From assembly GCA_023384095.1 (NCBI GenBank), contig JAHDXT010000001.1:62001-126000 (forward strand): 64,000 nucleotides of DNA, written 5' to 3'. The notes under the pieces were generated by a model that did not search any database, was not told the origin of the DNA, and saw nothing but the letters and a program-made list of their open reading frames with translations. The stretch is from Hyphomicrobiaceae bacterium (lineage in GTDB: Bacteria > Pseudomonadota > Alphaproteobacteria > Rhizobiales > Hyphomicrobiaceae). Numbering within the stretch: the first letter of the stretch is position 1; every line of letters starts with the position of its first letter. Positions 10,575 through 18,742 of this stretch are shown here, one piece after another. Made by a program: the position numbers and the translations under genes.

Positions 10575-11882
10575 TCAACCAAGCGCCTTGCGGATCGAGC
10601 CTTCCAGGATTTCCGCAGCCTGATCGAGCTGGGCGTCGGTGGTGGTGAACGGCGGCACGAAACGCAGCACGTTCTTGTGGCGGCCGCGCACCGAGAACAT
10701 GAGCCCGTTCGCCAGCCCGTGCCGGTAGACGTCGGTCGCGAGCCCGGCCGCCGGCTCCTTGGTGCGGCGGTCGCGGACGAGCTCTATGCCCTGCAGGAGC
10801 CCCCGGCCGCGGATGTCGCCGACGACCTCGTGGCGTTGCTGCAGCGCGCGAATGTTGTCCTGCCAGCGCCGGCCGATCGCCAGCGCCCGCTGCGGCAGGT
10901 CGTTCTCGACGATCTCGTCGATGCTGGCCGTCCCGGCCTTGCAGGCGAGCGGGTCGGAGCTGTGCGAATGTCCGCAGGAGAACCCGTTGGCGGTGGCGCG
11001 CGCGGCGACGGCGTCGGTGGTGACCGTGGCGCTGATGGCGATGCCGCCGCCGAGGTGCTTGGAGATCGTCAGGATGTCGGGCTGCACTCCGTAGGCCTGG
11101 TAAGCGAACATGGTCCCGAGCTTTCCGAGCCCGGTCTGGGCCTCGTCGTAGATCAGCAGCGCGCCGCGCCTGTCGAGCTCGCGGCGCAGGCCCTCGAGGT
11201 ACTCGGCCGGCAGCTCGATGACCCCGCCGGCGCTGACGATGGGCTCGACGATCACGGCGGCGGGGAGGCCCGCCGACTGCTTGTCGAGCGTCTCCATGCC
11301 GAAGTGCAGCGGCGCCATGCAGCAGCCCTTGCCCTCGCTCTCGTAGGGACAGCGATAGCAATAGGGTGTCGGGATCGCGAACATCTCGGGCATGGCCGGG
11401 CCGTAGCCCGGAGCCGCGGCCGAGAAGCTGATGGCGCGCGTCGCGTCGCTGAGGCCGTGGAAGCTCAAGGACAGCGCGCCGATCGACATCCGCCCGGTGG
11501 CGCGGCGGGCGAGCAGCACGGCCAGCTCGTTCGAATCGGAGCCCGATTCACCGAACACCGATTTGCGCAACGGGGCATCGTTGATGGACGCGATGCGCTC
11601 GGCGAGCTCGACCTGCGGCAGGTTGTAGTAGACCGTGCTGGCGTGCGTCAGCACCGCGCTCTGCTCGCGGATGACGGCCTGGATGCGCGGGTTGTTGTGG
11701 CCGAGCGTCGAGCACATCTGGCCGGAGTTGAAATCGAGATAGCTGCGCCCTTCCGTGTCCCAGACGACGCTCGCGTCCGCCCGCTCGATCACGGGCCCCT
11801 CCTCGGCCGGCACGATGTCCGACAGCAGGCTCGTCGGGAGCAGGTACTCGCGAGCCCTGCCGATCGCCTCGTCTCGCTTCAT
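10575..11882 (-). CDS. Class III PLP enzyme resembling 2,2-dialkylglycine decarboxylase
   Basis: The 435-residue protein follows 2,2-dialkylglycine decarboxylase (DGD) closely at diagnostic sites: YLDFNSGQMCSTLGH near the N-terminus, EPIVSAGGVIELP, DEAQTGLGKLGTMFAYQ, and LTISKHLGGG with the PLP-binding lysine. DGD decarboxylates 2,2-dialkylglycines and then transaminates pyruvate. A cysteine-rich insert (CYRC, then CC eight residues on) is absent from the Burkholderia DGD I recall but similar ones occur in other class III transaminases. It could therefore be a transaminase with another substrate. No regulator or partner gene is adjacent. Confidence 0.8.
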   Translation of the reverse strand: MKRDEAIGRAREYLLPTSLLSDIVPAEEGPVIERADASVVWDTEGRSYLDFNSGQMCSTLGHNNPRIQAVIREQSAVLTHASTVYYNLPQVELAERIASINDAPLRKSVFGESGSDSNELAVLLARRATGRMSIGALSLSFHGLSDATRAISFSAAAPGYGPAMPEMFAIPTPYCYRCPYESEGKGCCMAPLHFGMETLDKQSAGLPAAVIVEPIVSAGGVIELPAEYLEGLRRELDRRGALLIYDEAQTGLGKLGTMFAYQAYGVQPDILTISKHLGGGIAISATVTTDAVAARATANGFSCGHSHSSDPLACKAGTASIDEIVENDLPQRALAIGRRWQDNIRALQQRHEVVGDIRGRGLLQGIELVRDRRTKEPAAGLATDVYRHGLANGLMFSVRGRHKNVLRFVPPFTTTDAQLDQAAEILEGSIRKALG

Positions 11883-12105
11883 CGCGCGTTCCGCCCGCTC
11901 GGGCGCCCTCGTCCAAAATCCAGTCCCCTGTCTGTTTCGGAACTGTTTCCCTCGCGATGAACGATGTCAACGAACTCGGTAACTGTTTTGCTGTAACCTA
12001 GGGAACAGGAGTGGATCGGCGCTCCCTGGTATCCTTCCGGTCAGTCGGCGTCCCAGCGCCGTAACCAGGGGGAAGGCTGATCGTTTCGATACGCGGGCGT
12101 GTGCC

Positions 12106-13050
12106 ATGCGGACAACTGCATACCTCATCGCGCTTTCGGCGTTCTCGGCGAGCATCGCCGGGGCCCAGGCCACCGACAGGCCGCAGATCGGATCCACGGT
12201 CGCCGTCGTCAATCACGTGATGGCCGAGTACGACCGCGACCGGCGCAATCTGCAGGCCGGCGACCGGGTGCACCAGGACGAGGTCATCGAGGTGGGGGAT
12301 GATTCGAAGGGCGAGCTGATGCTCGACGACAGCACCATGCTGGTCCTGGGTCCGAAGTCGCGGCTGCTGCTGGACGAGTTCGTCTACAACGGAGCGCGCA
12401 CCAAGGGCGACATCGCCGTCAACCTCCTCAAGGGCGCCTTCCGCTTCATCACCGGCAGCGCGACCAGGACGTCATACCGGATCAGGACGCCCGTCGCCGC
12501 GATCACCGTCCGCGGCACGATCTTCGACGTCTATCTCGCCGACACCGGGCTCTGGCTGCTGCTGCTCGAAGGCGGCATCCGGGCCTGCAACGACCAGGGC
12601 ACATGCCGCAACCTGAGCCAGCCCGGCCAGATCCTGCACGTCGGCAGCGACGGGAGCATGGGCCAGCCAAGCCGCTGGGCATCGCTGCGCGACCGTGACG
12701 CGCTCCCGTTCGATACGGCGTTTCCATTCGTGACCGATGCGCCGGTCCTGGACCCCGACCCGGTGCTGACGCGCGACGAGATCCTGGCCGTCCCGGCCCT
12801 GAAGCCGCCGCGCAGACCTCCTTCTCCGCCCGTCAGGACCAGGAAGCCTGGCCGCCAGCCGCCGGTCGAGCGGCAAAGGGAGGCTTATGTGCCCGACAGC
12901 CCGGGTCTTCCGGTCGCGATCGGAATCGATATAGGTCTGGGCAAGATCGGCAAGCATCGCCGGCCGCGCTACCCTAAATGGGAGCGCTCGCCGGACGAGT
13001 CCAAGCTTCCTCGGTTTCCGAGCCGCAGGCACAACGACAGCAAGTACTGA
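12106..13050 (+). CDS. Secreted FecR-domain protein
   Basis: The 314-residue product has an N-terminal signal peptide (MRTTAYLIALSAFSASIAGA). A FecR domain spans about residues 40-180, with LQAGDRVHQDEVIEVGD, LLKGAFRFITG and the hallmark IRTPVAAITVRGTIFDV. The C-terminal third is proline- and arginine-rich (RRPPSPPVRTRKPGRQPP) and probably disordered. It lacks the cytoplasmic anti-sigma segment of true FecR and no sigma factor is nearby, so it is a stand-alone periplasmic FecR-domain protein of unknown role. A small gene overlaps its stop codon. Confidence 0.85.
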   Translation: MRTTAYLIALSAFSASIAGAQATDRPQIGSTVAVVNHVMAEYDRDRRNLQAGDRVHQDEVIEVGDDSKGELMLDDSTMLVLGPKSRLLLDEFVYNGARTKGDIAVNLLKGAFRFITGSATRTSYRIRTPVAAITVRGTIFDVYLADTGLWLLLLEGGIRACNDQGTCRNLSQPGQILHVGSDGSMGQPSRWASLRDRDALPFDTAFPFVTDAPVLDPDPVLTRDEILAVPALKPPRRPPSPPVRTRKPGRQPPVERQREAYVPDSPGLPVAIGIDIGLGKIGKHRRPRYPKWERSPDESKLPRFPSRRHNDSKY

Positions 13051-13301
13051 TGGCGTCCGATGGCGCCGCGGGGACTATCCTGATCATGCAGCATGATGCA
13101 AGCGCGACGAGACTGGGACGCGACTGCGCATTGGCAGCCCTGCGCGCAAAGCTGGACAAGGCGCGGCAGGGCGAAGCCAGGGCCACGGCCGGGCGTGCCG
13201 CGGACATCGACACGCTCGAGATGCGGCAGGTCTACGCCAGCCACATCGCGTGGCTGGAGGACCGGATCTGCGAGATGGAGACGAGCAAGGGCGAAGAATA
13301 G
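13050..13301 (+). CDS. Small putative coiled-coil protein translationally coupled to the FecR gene
   Basis: I do not recognise this 83-residue protein. Its ATG shares bases with the upstream stop in a TGATG junction, which favours a real coupled gene. The sequence is rich in Ala, Arg and Glu, and RDCALAALRAKLDKARQ and HIAWLEDRICEMET read as amphipathic helices, probably a short coiled coil. There is no signal peptide. A shorter start at Met 13086 (MQHDAS) is possible. The ORF track start at 12978 lies inside the FecR gene and is less likely. Confidence 0.55.
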   Translation: MASDGAAGTILIMQHDASATRLGRDCALAALRAKLDKARQGEARATAGRAADIDTLEMRQVYASHIAWLEDRICEMETSKGEE

Positions 13302-13320
13302 CCCTGCCTCGCCGCAGCCG

Positions 13321-14043
13321 TCACTCCTCCTCCGGGCGCGCCGCCGCATCGTCCGACTTGCGGCTCCAGGCCTGCTCGCGTTTCAGAAAATCGTGCAGCG
13401 TCTTGCCGGGATCGCTGCGAAAGCGGTCCGGCAGGACCTCGAGCGCATCGATCCGATCGAGCCGGAACGTGCGGAAATCGTCCCTCAGCTCGCACCAGGC
13501 CGCCAACAGCCACACGGGCCCGAAATAGGCTAGCGACAGCGGCCGCACCGTACGCACGGTCTCCCGGGCAGCGAAGTCGCTGTACCGGAAGTGCACCTTG
13601 AGCTGCCCGCGCAGCGCGTGCCTGAGGCGCGCCAGATCGAACCGGATCGGCTCCATGTAGCGGTGGGCCGGCGCCAGCAGCGCCGTGTTGGCCATGAAGC
13701 CGCGCAGGCGGTCCGGGATCACCGCCTCGATCTTGGCGATGGCGTTGGACGCCGCCTCCGCCAGCTCTGCATCCGCCCACGATTCGACGATGCGCGCGCC
13801 CAGCACGAGGGCCTCGATCTCCTGCTCCTTGAACATCAGCGGCGGCAGGTCGAATCCCGCCTTCATCACGTAGCCGATGCCGGCCTCGCCCTCGATCGGC
13901 ACCCCGCTGGCGATCAGGTCCTGGATGTCGCGGTAGATCGTCCGCTCCGACACCTCCAGCGCCGCGCCGAGATCGCGCGCCCGCACCGGCGCCTTGCGGC
14001 GCATGAGCTGAATGATCTCGAACAGTCGGTCGGCGCGGCGCAC
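13321..14043 (-). CDS. YafY-type transcriptional regulator, HTH plus WYL domain
   Basis: The 240-residue protein starts at GTG with RRADRLFEIIQLMRR and a DeoR-like winged helix-turn-helix (VRARDLGAALEVSERTIYRDI). A linker and a WYL-type ligand domain follow (HFRYSDFAARETVRTVRPL, WLLAAWCELR, FRTFRLDRI). WYL domains sense small ligands or nucleic acids. It is divergent from a DUF1127 gene, and five TGTCAG-type half-sites lie between them, so it probably controls itself and that neighbour. The neighbouring FecR pair converges with it. Confidence 0.88.
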   Translation of the reverse strand: MRRADRLFEIIQLMRRKAPVRARDLGAALEVSERTIYRDIQDLIASGVPIEGEAGIGYVMKAGFDLPPLMFKEQEIEALVLGARIVESWADAELAEAASNAIAKIEAVIPDRLRGFMANTALLAPAHRYMEPIRFDLARLRHALRGQLKVHFRYSDFAARETVRTVRPLSLAYFGPVWLLAAWCELRDDFRTFRLDRIDALEVLPDRFRSDPGKTLHDFLKREQAWSRKSDDAAARPEEE

Positions 14044-14094
14044 CTTGCAAACCCATCCCTGATCTGGCGCGCGAAGGTGTCTACGCTACCACTG

Positions 14095-14146
14095 CTGACA
14101 CCGCGTTGTCAGTAGCCTGTCAGACCTCCTGACGGCATGCTGTCAG
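14095..14146. promoter_or_regulatory. Cluster of five helically phased TGTCAG/CTGACA half-sites, predicted YafY operator
   Basis: In the divergent gap the hexamers CTGACA (14095), TGTCAG (14107), TGTCAG (14118), CTGACG (14129) and TGTCAG (14141) recur with start-to-start steps of 12, 11, 11 and 12 bases, about one helical turn each. Both orientations occur, so paired sites form inverted repeats. Placement between the regulator and DUF1127 gene suggests cooperative binding by the YafY protein; this is inference. Confidence 0.65.
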
Positions 14147-14200
14147 GGGCTCTCGGCCATAGTGCGAGGACAAGAGAAACGAGATGACAGGAGCCCTGAA

Positions 14201-14443
14201 ATGTCGCATTCGCCCAGCACGTGCGTCTCCCCGGTCGCCCGGCCGAGCCTCGCAATCCGGCTGTTGTCGGCCGCGAGATCGGCGCAGTGCGCCTATGTGA
14301 AATGGTACGAGCGGCGGGCCGCCCGCCACCACCTCGGCAGCCTCGACGACCGCTTGCTGAAGGACATCGGGATTTCCCGGAGCGAGATCGAGCCGGCCGT
14401 CCGCGGCGATCGCTTCCGCCGGAACGGGCGGCATGCCGGGTGA
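14201..14443 (+). CDS. DUF1127 (YjiS-like) small protein
   Basis: The 80-residue product ends in the canonical DUF1127 signature LGSLDDRLLKDIGISRSEIE, preceded by an arginine-rich stretch (KWYERRAARHH). DUF1127 proteins are widespread in alphaproteobacteria; some bind RNA or affect phosphate, motility or stress traits. Start 14201 is chosen because AGGAG lies 6 bases upstream; the track start at 14162 has no such signal. It is divergent from the YafY-type regulator and probably its target. Confidence 0.85.
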   Translation: MSHSPSTCVSPVARPSLAIRLLSAARSAQCAYVKWYERRAARHHLGSLDDRLLKDIGISRSEIEPAVRGDRFRRNGRHAG

Positions 14444-14592
14444 AGCCAGTCCTCCCGACTCGTGCCTTCTGCCATCTGATGGCCTTGAATGTGTCCGAGA
14501 CACGTACCGTTCACATCCCGTTCAGCCGCAGGCGTCCAGTGTTGCAGCGGCAGCGGGCTCGAGGCGTCTGCGTTCGGCGGTGAGGAGGGAAA

Positions 14593-15708
14593 ATGCTGCG
14601 GGTTGGGGGGATGGTTGCACTCTGCCTGATGTTGCTGGCGTTGCCGGCGCAGGCGCAGAAGCAGGCCGACTGGGTCCTGCTCGGCGAAACGACGGTCGGG
14701 TTCGGCGTCGACCGCGACGTCATCAACATCGGCCGTAACGAGGACTGGTTCCGCAATCGCTCGTTCCGGCAACTGCACCTCGCGGCCGAGCGCAACGACG
14801 TGCACATGGTCTCGATCCGGGTCGTCTACCTCAACGGCTTCTCCGAGGAGATCCGGATCGACAAGCAGATCCGCGCCGGCCGGCAGCTCCCGGTCGATCT
14901 GCGCGGCGACAGGAGCTACCTGCAGCGGGTCGAGCTGATCTACCGGTCGCGCCCGAGCTTCCGCGGACAGGCGGTGGTCCAGGTCTACGGCGAGCCGGCC
15001 CGGCCCCAACGCCCCGCGCCCGAGACGAGCTGGCTGCTGCTCGGAGAGACGACCGTCGGGTTCGGCGTCGACCGCGACGTCATCAACATCGGCCAGTCGG
15101 AGGAGTGGTTCCGGAACCGGGCGTTCCGGCAGCTCCATTTCGCGGCCGAGCGCAACGACGTGCACCTGCTCGCCGTCCGTCTCGTCTACTTCAACGGCTT
15201 CGCGGAGGACGTCAGGATCGACCGGCTGGTCCGAGCGGGCGGGCAGATTCCAGTCGACCTGCGCGGCGACAGGAGCTTTCTGCGTCGGATCGAGATGACC
15301 TACCGCGCGCGGCCGAGCTTCCGCGGGCAGGCGGTCGTCAAGGTCTACGGCGAGCCTGCCCGGCGGGGCGGTGCCGATGCCGGGCCGAACCTGGAGCTGC
15401 TCGGGAAGAAGGGCGTCGGCTTTCTCCGCGACCGCGACGTCATTCAGGTAGGCCGGCGCGAAGGCGCCTTTCGCCAGCTCGTGCTGAAGGTTCTCGACAA
15501 CGATATCGAGATCGTCGAGCTGACGGTCGTCTACGGCAACGGCGAGAAGGACCGGATCCCCGTCAAGCGCACGATCCGCCGCAACCAGCAGAGCGAGCCT
15601 TTGGATCTCAAAGGGCAGCGGCGCGCGATCGACCGCATCGAGCTCGTCTATCGCAGCAAGCCGAGCCTGCGCGGCGAGGCCACGCTCGAGATCTATGGCG
15701 TGCAATGA
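14593..15708 (+). CDS. Secreted protein with three tandem DUF2541-like repeats
   Basis: A signal peptide (MLRVGGMVALCLMLLALPAQA) precedes three repeats of about 110-125 residues. Repeats 1 and 2 both open with LLGETTVGFGVDRDVINIG, contain FRQLH, AAERNDVH, VDLRGDRS and RPSFRGQAVV, and end VYGEPAR. Repeat 3 is diverged and shorter: LLGKKGVGFLRDRDVIQVGR and LRGEATLEIYG. It resembles single-domain DUF2541-like secreted proteins, here triplicated. Function is unknown; a beta-rich periplasmic or surface module is likely. Repeats 1 and 2 keep a 40-base identical DNA stretch, so that duplication is fairly recent. Confidence 0.8.
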   Translation: MLRVGGMVALCLMLLALPAQAQKQADWVLLGETTVGFGVDRDVINIGRNEDWFRNRSFRQLHLAAERNDVHMVSIRVVYLNGFSEEIRIDKQIRAGRQLPVDLRGDRSYLQRVELIYRSRPSFRGQAVVQVYGEPARPQRPAPETSWLLLGETTVGFGVDRDVINIGQSEEWFRNRAFRQLHFAAERNDVHLLAVRLVYFNGFAEDVRIDRLVRAGGQIPVDLRGDRSFLRRIEMTYRARPSFRGQAVVKVYGEPARRGGADAGPNLELLGKKGVGFLRDRDVIQVGRREGAFRQLVLKVLDNDIEIVELTVVYGNGEKDRIPVKRTIRRNQQSEPLDLKGQRRAIDRIELVYRSKPSLRGEATLEIYGVQ

Positions 15709-15741
15709 GCCGGAGCGGGGCCGCGGGCGCTCGACGCTAAA

Positions 15742-15975
15742 GCCTGTTCGGCTGAGATTGAAACAGTATCGACGAGCACATCTCCCCTCCCCCTTGCGGG
15801 GAGGGGTGGGGGTGGGGGTCGGACGTTGCAGTCGCGGCCCCACCCCACCCGCGCGGCTTTCGCCGCGCCGCCCTCCCCGTCAAGGGGAGGGCATCGTATC
15901 GCCACCCGATGGCCCTCAACCTAGCCCTCTCTCGCTGGAACGCGAGAATAGGCGCAACCTGATATGCTTCGATCA
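15742..15975. repeat. Dispersed ~235-bp composite palindromic repeat, copy 1
   Basis: This element aligns along nearly its whole length with the reverse complement of 51437-51678. Shared blocks are CTCCCCTCCCCCTTGCGGGG, the block CCACCCGCGCGGCT followed by CGCCGCGCCGCCCTCCCC, and TGATATGCT near the right end. It occupies most of the 467-base gap 15709-16175; I see no gene in the remaining 200 bases up to the next CDS. Confidence 0.75.
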
Positions 15976-16175
15976 AAGCCGAACACGCTGTAGCCCGCGG
16001 CCCTGCTCGACCATCCGGATCGCCTTCCGGGGGACGTTGAGGCGAGGCCGATCGACTTTGGGAAGTATACGGGCGGCTCCATGCCCGAAAGCTGGCGTAA
16101 TTGTGCCCTCGATTAATGGCACGTCTGACCGTAAGGTTGGTGTGGGGGACTTTCTCGAGGAGCCGTTGCCGAACG

Positions 16176-16823
16176 ATGCCGCTGCGGAGTTTCTTTGCGT
16201 TTGTGACCAGCCTCCCGGTGCTGCTGCTGGCGCCGGCCATCGCCGCCGAGGCGGGCAAGTACGAGTTCCGCGTTACCGGTGTCTCGCGCGCGGATTCCCT
16301 GAATATCCGCGAGCGCGTCGAGGATCAGGCCAGCATCAGCGACGCTAAGATTCTGGGCCAGATTCCCGCCAACGAAGGCGGCGTGCTCGGTTCGGGCGCC
16401 AGCCTCAAGGTCGGCAGGGTGCGCTGGTTCGAGGTCCGCTACAAGGAGACGCGCGGCTGGGTCAACGGCCGCTACCTGGCGCCGGTCTCGCCCGAGCTCG
16501 GGAGCGAGCTCGACTCCAATCTGTTCTGCGCCGGCACCGAGCCGTTCTGGTCGCTGAAGGTCGCGGACGGCCTCGCCGAGGTGACCCAGCCCGATGCGCC
16601 GCCGGAGCGCTATGCCGTCGCTATCCGCGAGCCGTTCCAGGGTCGCGACGACGCGCTGGCGCTGCGGCTCGTCAGCGAGGAGGGACCCGAGATCAGCGCC
16701 CTCGTGCAGCACAGGGAGTGGTGCAGCGACGGCATGTCGGACCTCGACTACGCGTTCGAGGTCAGCATCGTCGGCCTCGACGGCGAACGTCGGCTGCGCG
16801 GCTGCTGCAGCCTGCTCAGGTAA
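16176..16823 (+). CDS. Secreted SH3-domain protein with COG3650-like C-terminus
   Basis: The 215-residue product starts MPLRSFFAFVTSLPVLLLAPAIA, a signal peptide. Residues about 30-110 look like a bacterial SH3 domain: YEFRVTGVSRADSLNIRERV, then VRWFEVRYKETRGWVNGRYL. The C-terminal part begins with FCAGTEPFWSLKV, the hallmark of the COG3650-like family, and holds cysteines in HREWCSDGMSDLDYAFEV and GCCSLL that could form disulfides. It may bind cell-wall or small ligands. The start at 16176 is preferred over 16101 because it begins the signal peptide; AGGAG lies 14 bases upstream. Confidence 0.75.
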   Translation: MPLRSFFAFVTSLPVLLLAPAIAAEAGKYEFRVTGVSRADSLNIRERVEDQASISDAKILGQIPANEGGVLGSGASLKVGRVRWFEVRYKETRGWVNGRYLAPVSPELGSELDSNLFCAGTEPFWSLKVADGLAEVTQPDAPPERYAVAIREPFQGRDDALALRLVSEEGPEISALVQHREWCSDGMSDLDYAFEVSIVGLDGERRLRGCCSLLR

Positions 16824-16962
16824 GGGCTCGACCGCAGCCCATCGCCGGAACATCGCTCGCCCGCCCTGCCTCACTGAGGCTGCGAAAACAGTTGACGCAC
16901 GCCCTTTCGACCGTGCTCAAATCACCAGACGAACAATCAATCCGAGTGGGAGGAAAACAACC

Positions 16963-18477
16963 ATGCTCAACCGATCGCTGCTCGCAGCGGCCATTCTCGC
17001 CTCGGTCGCCGCTGCCCCCGTGCAGGCGGCGAAGAAGGACAACTCGGTCCGCTTCGCCTACGACCAGGTGCTGGAGAACATCGACCCCTATTTCAACAAC
17101 GTCCGCCTCGGCGTCATCATGAGCCACGCAGTCTGGGATACGCTCATCTATCGCGATCCCAACTCCAACGAGTACAAGCCGGGCCTCGCGACCTCCTGGA
17201 AGTGGATCGACGACCGGACGCTGGAGCTGGAGCTGCGCCAGGGCGTCAAGTTCCACAACGGCGAAGCCTTCGACGCCGACGATGTGGTCTACACCCTGAA
17301 CTTCGCCTCCGACCCTGCCAACAAGGCAACGGCCCAGCAGAACATCAGCTGGGTGGAGAAGGCGGAGAAGGTCGAACAGTACAAGGTGCGGATCAGGACC
17401 AAGCGTCCGTTCCCGGCTGCCATCGAATATCTCGCCGGCCCGATCCCGATGCACCCGAACGAGTACTACGCCACGGCCGGACCCAAGGGGATGAACGAGA
17501 AGCCGGTCGGCACCGGACCCTACAAGGTCACCGAGCACGTCGTCGGCAAGGTGATCCGGCTCGAGGCCAACAAGGACTATTGGGCGAGCGCGCCGAAGCC
17601 GAAGGCCACGATCGAGAGGATCGAGGTCCGCATGATCCCCGACCGGCAGACGCAGGTCGCCGAGATGCTTTCCGGCGGGCTCGACCTGATCATGAACGTG
17701 CCGGTCGAGCAGGCCGAGCAGCTCAAGGCGGCGCCGCACCTGGCGGTGACCTCCGGCCTGACCATGCGCATCGTCTTCATCCTGTTCAATTCCGGCCAGA
17801 ATGGCCCCAACGATGCGATCAAGGACGTGCGCGTGCGCCAGGCCATCGCGCATTCGATCGACAAGGTGACGATGGCCAGGCAGCTCGTCGGCGAGCAGGC
17901 ACGGGTGATCGAGACGATCTGCTTCCCGACCCAGTTCGGATGCACGGACGAGGGCGCCAGGCGCTATCCTTACGATCCCGCCAAGGCCAAGGCCCTGCTG
18001 GCCGAGGCCGGCTTCAAGGACGGCTTCGACCTCGAGTTCCTCGGCTACCGCGAGCGGCCGCAGACCGAGGCGATGGTCAACTACATGCGTGCCGCCGGCA
18101 TCCGCGCCAACCTCAAGTTCATGCAGTATGCCGCCATGCGCGAGCAGCACCGCGCCAACAAGGCGGCGGCCACTCACCAGACCTGGGGCTCGTTCAGCAT
18201 CAACGACGTGTCCGCCGGCCCGTCGGCCTACTTCAAGGGCATAGACGACGATATGATCAAGGATCCGGAGGTGATCGCGCAGTTCGAGAAGGGTGACACC
18301 AGCGTCGATCCCGCGGTGCGCAAGGAAGCCTACAAGCGCGGGCTGCAGCTCGTGAACGAGCGGGCCTACGCGGTGCCGCTCTACGCCCTGACGACCAACT
18401 ACGTCTCCGACAAGGACCTCCAGTTCAAGGCCTATCCCGACGAGCTGCCGCGGTTCTGGGAGATGAAGTGGAAGTGA
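16963..18477 (+). CDS. ABC transporter substrate-binding protein, dipeptide/oligopeptide type
   Basis: The 504-residue periplasmic protein has a signal peptide (MLNRSLLAAAILASVAAAPVQA) and the SBP_bac_5 fold: LATSWKWIDDRTLELELRQGVKFHNGE and DVVYTLNFA early, VGTGPYKV mid-protein and VRQAIAHSIDK later. These proteins deliver peptides, or in some cases opines, nickel or sugars, to a DppBCDF-type permease; the ligand here is unknown. GGGAGG precedes the ATG. A TTGACG hexamer at 16892 might be a -35. It is separated from the permease genes by a repeat-filled 265-base gap, which may lower downstream expression. Confidence 0.9.
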   Translation: MLNRSLLAAAILASVAAAPVQAAKKDNSVRFAYDQVLENIDPYFNNVRLGVIMSHAVWDTLIYRDPNSNEYKPGLATSWKWIDDRTLELELRQGVKFHNGEAFDADDVVYTLNFASDPANKATAQQNISWVEKAEKVEQYKVRIRTKRPFPAAIEYLAGPIPMHPNEYYATAGPKGMNEKPVGTGPYKVTEHVVGKVIRLEANKDYWASAPKPKATIERIEVRMIPDRQTQVAEMLSGGLDLIMNVPVEQAEQLKAAPHLAVTSGLTMRIVFILFNSGQNGPNDAIKDVRVRQAIAHSIDKVTMARQLVGEQARVIETICFPTQFGCTDEGARRYPYDPAKAKALLAEAGFKDGFDLEFLGYRERPQTEAMVNYMRAAGIRANLKFMQYAAMREQHRANKAAATHQTWGSFSINDVSAGPSAYFKGIDDDMIKDPEVIAQFEKGDTSVDPAVRKEAYKRGLQLVNERAYAVPLYALTTNYVSDKDLQFKAYPDELPRFWEMKWK

Positions 18478-18521
18478 GGTTAGCTGGCCGGGCGGCGGCG
18501 CGCCGCCCGCAACCAACGCCT

Positions 18522-18677
18522 CCGTCATCCCCGACAAGGGAGCGAAAGCGACCGCAGATCCGGGACCCAGAGGAAGAGTCGTCCATAGGACGCTGGATGT
18601 CGTGCCTTCGGCACTCCTTGCGCTGGATCCCGGATCTTCCTCGCCGCTGAAAAGCGGCTCGTAGTCCGGGATGACGG
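18522..18677. repeat. Palindromic element with 10-bp inverted ends between SBP and permease genes
   Basis: The element starts CCGTCATCCC and ends GGGATGACGG, exact inverted complements, and holds internal partial repeats (ATCCGGGACC and GGATCCCGGAT). It fills the gap between the binding-protein gene and the first permease gene. Similar ends occur at 5530-5573. A transcript would fold strongly, and the element could attenuate or stabilise the operon mRNA. Confidence 0.65.
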
Positions 18678-18742
18678 CAGGACATGAAGCGTTGTTTTCG
18701 AGGGGCTAGAGTACAGACCAGAATGCCGCGCCGGAGGCTGTC

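Noticed and set aside
16101-16175. Upstream extension of the SH3/COG3650-like protein
   Set aside because: It would put 25 arginine-rich residues before an otherwise normal signal peptide.
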